This document shows positions 58,850 to 64,000 of a stretch of DNA of 64,000 bases, piece by piece; the first letter of the stretch is position 1, and the number at the start of each line of letters is the position of its first letter. This stretch comes from Apostichopus japonicus (lineage: Eukaryota; Echinodermata; Holothuroidea; Aspidochirotida; Stichopodidae): NCBI RefSeq assembly GCF_037975245.1, contig NC_092563.1:30655960-30719959 (forward strand), given 5' to 3'. The translations under genes and the position numbers were made by a program. The notes below the pieces were generated by a model. It made no database searches, had not been told where the DNA came from, and saw nothing but the letters and a program-made list of their open reading frames with translations.

Positions 58850-60046
58850 TCAACAAGCCGTTAATATTCTTTAAGTAAATTCAAATATGCCATTGTTATT
58901 CTTTGAGTGTGTTAAACATGCCATGATATTCTTTAAGTCTGTTCAACAAGCCATTGATAATCTTTGAGTATGTTCAACTAGCCGTTGATATTATTTGAGT
59001 TTGTTAAACATGCCGTTGATCATCTTTGAGTATGTTCAACAAGCCATTGATAATCTTTGAGTGTGTTCAACATCCAATGATATTCCTTGAGTATGTTCAA
59101 CAAGCCATTGATAATCTTTGAGTATGTTCAACTAGCTGTTGATATTATTTTAGTGTGTTCAACAAGCCGTTGATATTATTTTAGTGTGTTCAACAAGCCG
59201 TTGATATTATTTTAGTGTGTTAAACCTGCCGTGATATTCCTTGAGTATGTTCAACAAGCCATTGATAATCTTTGAGTATGTTCAACTAGCTGTTGATATT
59301 ATTTTAGTGTGTTCAACAAGCCGTTGATATTATTTTAGTGTGTTAAACCTGCCGTGATATTCCTTGAGTATGTTCAACAAGCCATTGATAATCTTTGAGT
59401 ATGTTCAACTAGCTGTTGATATTATTTTAGTGTGTTCAACAAGCCGTTGATATTATTTTAGTGTGTTCAACAAGCCGTTGATATTATTTTAGTGTGTTAA
59501 ACCTGCCGTGATATTCCTTGAGTATGTTCAACAAGCCATTGATAATCTTTGAGTATGTTCAACTAGCTGTTGATATTATTTGAGTGTGCTCAACAAGCCG
59601 TTGATATTATTTGAGTGTGTTAAACCTGCCGTGATATTCCTTGAGTATGTTCAACAAGCCATTGATAATCTTTGAGTATGTTCAACTAGTTGTTGATATT
59701 ATTTGAGTGTGCTCAACAAGCCATTGATATTATTTTAGTGTGTTCAACATGCCGTGATATTCCTTGAGTATGTTCAACAAGCCATTGATAATCTTTGAGT
59801 ATATTCAACTAGCGGTTGATATTATTTGAGTGTACTCAACAAGCCATTGATATTATTTCAGTGTGTTAAACATCCAATGATATTATTTGAGTGTGTTAAA
59901 CATGCTGTGATATTCTTTGAGTATTTTAAACATGCTGTGATATTATTTTAGTGTGTTCAACAAGCCGTTGATATTATTTGAGTGTGTTAAACATGCCGTG
60001 ATATGTTAAACATGCTGTTGATATGCTTTGATTATGTTCAACTGAC
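58850..60046. repeat. 31-bp minisatellite with higher-order structure
   Basis: The plus-strand monomer resembles TGTTCAACAAGCCGTTGAT then ATTATTTTAGTG (31 bp). Monomers form higher-order repeats of four or five: the TATTCCTTGAG marker recurs at 59235, 59358, 59512, 59635 and 59758, spaced 123 or 154 bp. The right end runs up to the exon 5 donor region, where GTTGAACATAATC on the minus strand is a first diverged monomer. Confidence 0.9.
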
Positions 60047-60144
60047 CATTCCAAGCAGTTCCCTAATTTTTCTTTCCGCATTACCGACACCACTTCATCT
60101 TCTCCTGTCAGAAGCTGGAGCATCTTGGTTGATTCACAGATCAG
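60047..60144 (-). CDS. exon 5: armadillo-like segment
   Basis: A strong acceptor ending TTTATCATCAG precedes 60144. The frame encodes LICESTKMLQLLTGEDEVVS and continues VMRKEKLGNCLE. The donor could be GTCAGT (exon end 60047, phase 2) or GTAATG (exon end 60085, phase 0). The longer form keeps a protein-like sequence and fits the 57925 acceptor of exon 6. Confidence 0.6.
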
Positions 60145-60600
60145 CTGATGATAAACACAACGAAGAAATAACAACATTGCAACGTTGGATTATTAAAGTG
60201 TTTTGTTGTTGTTCACTTCCCCCTTTGAAGCTCTAAATGTAACATTGATGAAACAGGTTCTACTACCATGTTCATAACTGAAATGAAAAAGTGGTCTTTT
60301 GTGTTAAATTTCTTTTGTTAAGTTTAATGACATACCAAAACATATACATCATCATAGTTCATATAACAAAGTCTGAAACTTATCATGAGTGTTCTAAAGG
60401 AGATAATTTTGGTATTTTTTGCTCTCAAGGCAAACTCCTGAACTGAAGTATCCAATAACATTGAGAAAAAGAGCAGAAAAAAGTTCAAGTTTATACAAAG
60501 TCATGCTAAATGTTGCAAGTGGGCATCAAAAGTATGGATTTGAGTAAACGGCACGCGATATTAACTATCACTGAGCATCTTCACAGCCTAGTGTACTTAC

Positions 60601-60676
60601 CACTTCTGTGGGATTTCCCCAAAGAATATTGCAAATGGCCCTCACCAACTCAGGCAGTAGTAAATGTGTCTTGATT
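60601..60676 (-). CDS. exon 4: armadillo-like helices
   Basis: The acceptor TTTGTCATAG precedes 60676 and the donor GTAAGT is at 60600-60595. It encodes IKTHLLLPELVRAICNILWG. One base completes the codon from exon 3 and it ends in phase 0. Consensus sites and an open frame agree. Confidence 0.8.
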
Positions 60677-60944
60677 CTATGACAAATTTAAAACATGTTA
60701 AGAAATCATTCGAAATAAATTCTTTGATATCCTTCAAAGTTTTAGAAATTAAAAGACAATATATGAACAACTTGCTACTTTAGAGATTTGGGCAAAATTC
60801 CAAAGATATGCTTAAATGAATTTCAATTCCAGGTATTTTAACATTAGTTCAATAAAAGTGCAACTTTCACTGGACTAATTGTTTTGTTTAAAAAAAACAT
60901 ATGTAGATACCACAATGAGCTATGTTACTATTCAATTTTTGATG

Positions 60945-61600
60945 GAAAAGAGCAAATAAATTTATGGCTAGAATGGGATTTGAACCAGTGACCTTTGGGG
61001 TTACAACCAGTGAATTCCTGTATCCCAGAGGTCAATGGGATTTGAACCAGTGACCTCTGGGTTACAACCAGTGAATTCCTGTACCCCAGAGGTCAATGGG
61101 ATAGAGAACCAGTGACCTTTGGGTTACAACCAGTGAATTCCTGTACCCCAGAGGTCAATGTGATTTGAACCATTGACCTCTGGGTTACAACCAGTGAATT
61201 CCTGTACCCCAGAGGTCAATGGGATTTGAACCAGTGACCTTTGGGTCACAACCAGTGAATTCCTGTACCCCAGAGGTCAATGGGATTGAACCAGTGACCT
61301 TTGGGGTTACAACCAGTGAATTCCTGTATCCCAGAGGTCAATGGGATAGAGAACCAGTGACCTTTGGGTTACAACCAGTGAATTCCTGTACCCCAGAGGT
61401 CAATGGGATAGAGAACCAGTGACCTTTGGGTTACAACCAGTGAATTCCTGTATCCCAGAGGTCAATGTGATTTGAACCATTGACCTCTGGGTTACAACCA
61501 GTGAATTCCTGTACCCCAGAGGTCACTGGTTCAAATCCCATTGACCTCTGGGTCGAATCCCATTCTAGCCATAAATTCCTTTGCTCTTTTCCATTGTCTA
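60945..61600. repeat. inverted-repeat-bounded element with ~60-bp tandem core
   Basis: The ends are inverted: AAAAGAGCAAATAAATTTATG at the left (split here as AAAAGAGCAAAT and AAATTTATG) and the reverse complement AAAAGAGCAAAGGAATTTATG type sequence at the right, both followed by GGCTAGAATGGGATT. Between them about nine units of roughly 60 bp repeat, each with GTGAATTCCTGTACCCCAG and GGTCAATGGGATTTGAACC. Each unit holds the palindromic pair CCCAGAGGTCA/TGACCTCTGGG. It sits in the intron between exons 3 and 4. Confidence 0.8.
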
Positions 61601-61658
61601 AAATATTCCAATCAGTCCCATTATTCTTTTACTTATTTACTTACAACTGGAAACTTAC

Positions 61659-61775
61659 TTTTCTTTTTGCCAAAGTTTAATGAATAATTTCAAGCAACAG
61701 ATCTGAATCTCTGGCGACGGTACCGAGATGAAAACACCAAACAATACATTGAGGAATGTGGGAAATGACAATAGT
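61659..61775 (-). CDS. exon 3: armadillo-like helices
   Basis: The acceptor GTTTTACAG precedes 61775 and the donor GTAAGT is at 61658-61653. 117 nt are open in the phase left by exon 2, encoding LLSFPTFLNVLFGVFIS and EIQICCLKLFIKLWQKE. Ends in phase 2 as exon 4 requires. Confidence 0.8.
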
Positions 61776-61789
61776 CTGTAAAACAATAA

Positions 61790-62536
61790 ACAATGGTTAA
61801 TTAACAATCAATAATGTTATGAAGACAGCGAGAGTCAACTTCATCGACTATACTAAATTAGAGTGGTAGTGAAATCTCAAAGAAAAACACATCAACGATA
61901 CACAACAGGGGAGAAAACATAGTCAAAGGCAGGCAATCATAAGATCTTCAAAATAAAAATCCAAAATTAGTTGTGGTAATGATTAATTACAAAAAAGGAA
62001 TGTTGAAAGATCAAAATCAAATACTGCTCTTTAAAATTTATTGATAATATCCTGTCTTCTTTGTTTGGTGCTAATTTGTTGCACACTTTTGCTTAAAACA
62101 GTAAGATGCGGTTATGAACAAGTAAACAAATTATCTACTGCTAAAGTTCCATTGAACTGTGATTGATAAGTGACAACTCAAAATAAAATAAAAATCTCAA
62201 CAAGTTGAAAAGTCTGGTTTTAAAATCTGGACAAATTGACTGTAAAAGTAGAATTGTAATCCCAAAATTTTGACTCTTAAACGTCAAACATTTTATTTTC
62301 TTTCATTATGGCCTTCTTCATCTAAATTTTCTTGATTCTATTCGAATGGAATTACTTTTTTAACAGAATGAAAGCAAATGACTTTTAAAATATACTAAAA
62401 GATCTTGAATTCTTGAAATGTTTGGGCAGGATAAAGACAAACTTCACACCGTACTTAAAATTCCTAATTCATACTGATATATGCTGATCGGCTTTGCAGG
62501 TAAATGTAAAAATTTAAATATTTTTTACATGCTCAC
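61790..62536. other. intronic sequence between exons 2 and 3
   Basis: AT-rich; no further feature seen. Confidence 0.5.
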
Positions 62537-62598
62537 TTCTTTGTCGGGAAAATGTTCAAGAGCCAGAAAATACTTTGTCTGATATCACTATCGACAAT
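62537..62598 (-). CDS. exon 2: armadillo-like helix
   Basis: The acceptor CTCTTCATTTTACAG precedes 62598 and the donor GTGAGC is at 62536-62531. It encodes IVDSDIRQSIFWLLNIFPTK, with the D-x2-(I/V)-(R/Q)-(Q)-(S)-x-W-x-L pattern typical of armadillo repeats. Starts in phase 0 and ends in phase 2. Confidence 0.82.
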
Positions 62599-62950
62599 CT
62601 GTAAAATGAAGAGAGGAGTTACTTTGAAAGAACAAAAAAATAGTGAAGATATATTTGGTGCAGTTTTCTTATACTTCTAATGAAATGGAATTACACATCA
62701 CATTAAGGCAGGTTATTAGACCTGGTTAGTAGTATGCTTGTTTTTCAACCATTCCAAAAATGTGGTAGATAACTCTTTTACACTTTTTACATCTTTTACA
62801 CCAAAACGAAATGTGTTAATTTTTTATTAAAATTATTGAACATTTGCATTCTATAATCTTGTAAAAACTATTATTCTGTTCGACAGTTTTACTATAGTTT
62901 CAACATATCAAGTGATGTTTGTGGCATGATATAGAAATCTGTGTACTCAC

Positions 62951-63011
62951 TTGCTGTAGTGTCATACATAATGATGGTATGCACCCTTCTTCCACAACTA
63001 ACAGTGCGTTA
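62951..63011 (-). CDS. exon 1 in window: armadillo-like helix
   Basis: The acceptor ATCTATTTATAG precedes 63011 and the donor GTGAGT is at 62950-62945. 61 nt encode NALLVVEEGCIPSLCMTLQQ, matching the loop and helix of an armadillo repeat (E-x-G-x-I/V-P-x-L). Starts in phase 2, so at least one upstream exon lies to the right. Confidence 0.8.
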
Positions 63012-63390
63012 CTATAAATAGATAGAAATGGACTGTAATCACTTTGAAGTCTTTGTTTACTCTGACCGACCATACTTTCATTTATATTTATATTCATTGT
63101 CCTGTTATCTCCTCACCCCTCCTCAACCACCTCCATCTTTAACCTACCTATTCTTTTCACCTCATCCTATCTTACCCCACCTGTATCAGCTATCTCATCT
63201 ACATCATCGTTACACCCCTGATACCACTCTTGCACACTTCTATCCCTCACCTTACCACACTCTCTTCACCTGACAACAGCCACCCTGTCACAACAGCTAA
63301 CTATACATCCTGGAATGAAACCACATTCTAAACGATTGCCACACCCCTACCCACAATTTCAGGTATAATAAAAGAATTGGGTTTATAGAT
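63012..63390. other. intronic sequence upstream of exon 1
   Basis: Pyrimidine-rich on the plus strand (CT/CA-rich from about 63100 to 63300). No exon identified. Confidence 0.4.
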
Positions 63391-63429
63391 ACAGTATGAT
63401 CTCCTGAACTCCATTTCCTGCTCTCTGCT

Positions 63430-64000
63430 CCATCTTTATAATTCCCCCTCCTGAGGTGTTATCACCCCTGAGTATTATTCTTGAGGGAGTATCATCACTG
63501 AGTATCACTCCTGAGGGAGTATCATCACTGAGTATCACTCCTGAGGGGGTATCACTCCTGAGGTACATCAACTCTGAGCATTACTCCTGAGGGATTATCA
63601 CTCCTGAGGGGGTATCAACTGAGGGAGTATTACTCCTGAGGGGTTAAAAACTCTGAGTATTACTCCTGAGGGGTTATCAACTCTGAGTATTACTCCTGAG
63701 GGGTTATCACCTCTGAGTATTACTCCTGAGGCATTATCATCACTGAGTACCACTCCTGAGGGGTTATCACCTCTCAGTATTACTCCTGAGGGGGTATCAA
63801 CTCTGAGTATTACTCCTGAGGGGGTATCAACTCTGAGTATTACTCCTGAGGGGTTAAAATCACTGAGTATCACTCCTGAGGGAGCATCATCCATGAGGGG
63901 GTATCAACTCTGAGTATTACTCCTGAGGGATTATCACTCCTGAGTATTACTCCAGAGGGGGTGTCAACTCTGAGTATTACTCCTGAGGTGTTATCATCAC
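63430..64000. repeat. 30-bp minisatellite running off the window end
   Basis: The unit is close to TTATCAACTCTGAGTATTAC plus TCCTGAGGGG (30 bp), with GGGGTTATC/GGGGGTATC and ACTCTGAG/TCACTGAG variants and length variants on the left side. Since 30 is a multiple of three, the minus strand has a long open frame with a PSGVILR(G/V)DN repeat, which is probably a by-product. Confidence 0.85.

Larger units (their letters stand above)
46287..63011 (-). other. multi-exon gene: armadillo-like helices + acidic linker + CS (p23-like) domain
   Basis: Eleven minus-strand exons were assembled by splice consensus and phase. Exons 1-6 encode Leu/Ile-rich helical repeats of armadillo/HEAT type (for example VVEEGCIPSLCMTLQQ). 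Exon 7 encodes an Asp/Glu-rich linker. Exons 8-10 encode a CS domain: PRVQWSQRSNSVTISV, then NWPRLT and LPYLSIDCERWKEEDD, the pattern of p23 and other Hsp90 co-chaperone CS domains. Exon 11 encodes a Ser/Asp/Glu-rich tail and stop. CS domains bind Hsp90 or act as adaptors, so a chaperone-linked scaffold is a reasonable inference. Upstream exons lie beyond the window. The join of exon 7 to exon 8 is phase-compatible but uses a weak GTGAGA donor; the alternative is that an armadillo gene ends at 57353 (a TGA followed by AATAAA at 57319-57314) and the CS exons are a separate gene. I could not name an orthologue. Confidence 0.65.

Overview
This looks like nuclear DNA of a metazoan, most likely a marine deuterostome invertebrate such as an echinoderm. 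The evidence is small protein-coding exons with GT-AG boundaries, long repeat-filled introns, and a repeat set of CR1-like LINE with an (ATT)n tail, DIRS, Ty3/Gypsy, hAT, a Tc1/mariner-like element, a foldback element and a tRNA-derived SINE. The species was not determined. Nothing bacterial, no CRISPR array and no rRNA was seen.

Left part (1-18.2 kb): weak candidate host exons on the minus strand (1.0, 4.2 and 13.4 kb); a 2.46-kb TA-flanked inverted-repeat transposon (5027-7486); a decayed CR1-like LINE (about 7.5-10.8 kb) split by a 1.35-kb hAT element with a perfect 8-bp target duplication; and a 49-bp minisatellite (14.2-18.2 kb) itself split by another hAT element.

Middle (18.3-39 kb): an apparently intact 6.5-kb DIRS retrotransposon on the minus strand (two overlapping ORFs, inverted termini, internal complementary region); a minus-strand host gene whose large exon (25392-27293) encodes at least five copies of a Cys-rich module I do not recognise; a TTAA-flanked MITE; and a complete Ty3/Gypsy element (33075-38960) with 273-bp LTRs differing at two positions. 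Its pol gene is interrupted by a 753-bp foldback element with a 9-bp target duplication.

Right part (39-64 kb): a hairpin repeat, a tRNA-derived SINE, a possible laminin-G exon, a short hAT MITE, then a minus-strand gene of at least 11 exons (63011 down to 46287). It appears to join armadillo-like helices, an acidic linker, a CS (p23-like) domain and a Ser/Asp-rich tail. 

The most striking feature is the 8.65-kb intron 47232-55886 of this gene. About 94 percent of it is two tandem arrays that grew from its own ends. A 95-bp repeat is derived from the 3' end of the upstream exon plus its 5' splice site. A 46-bp repeat contains the 3' splice site plus the first 21 nt of the downstream exon, in about 34 near-identical copies. 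A third array (31 bp, 58.85-60.05 kb) in the same gene also starts at or very near a 5' splice site. All splice sites are read from sequence and phase only; no transcript data were available.
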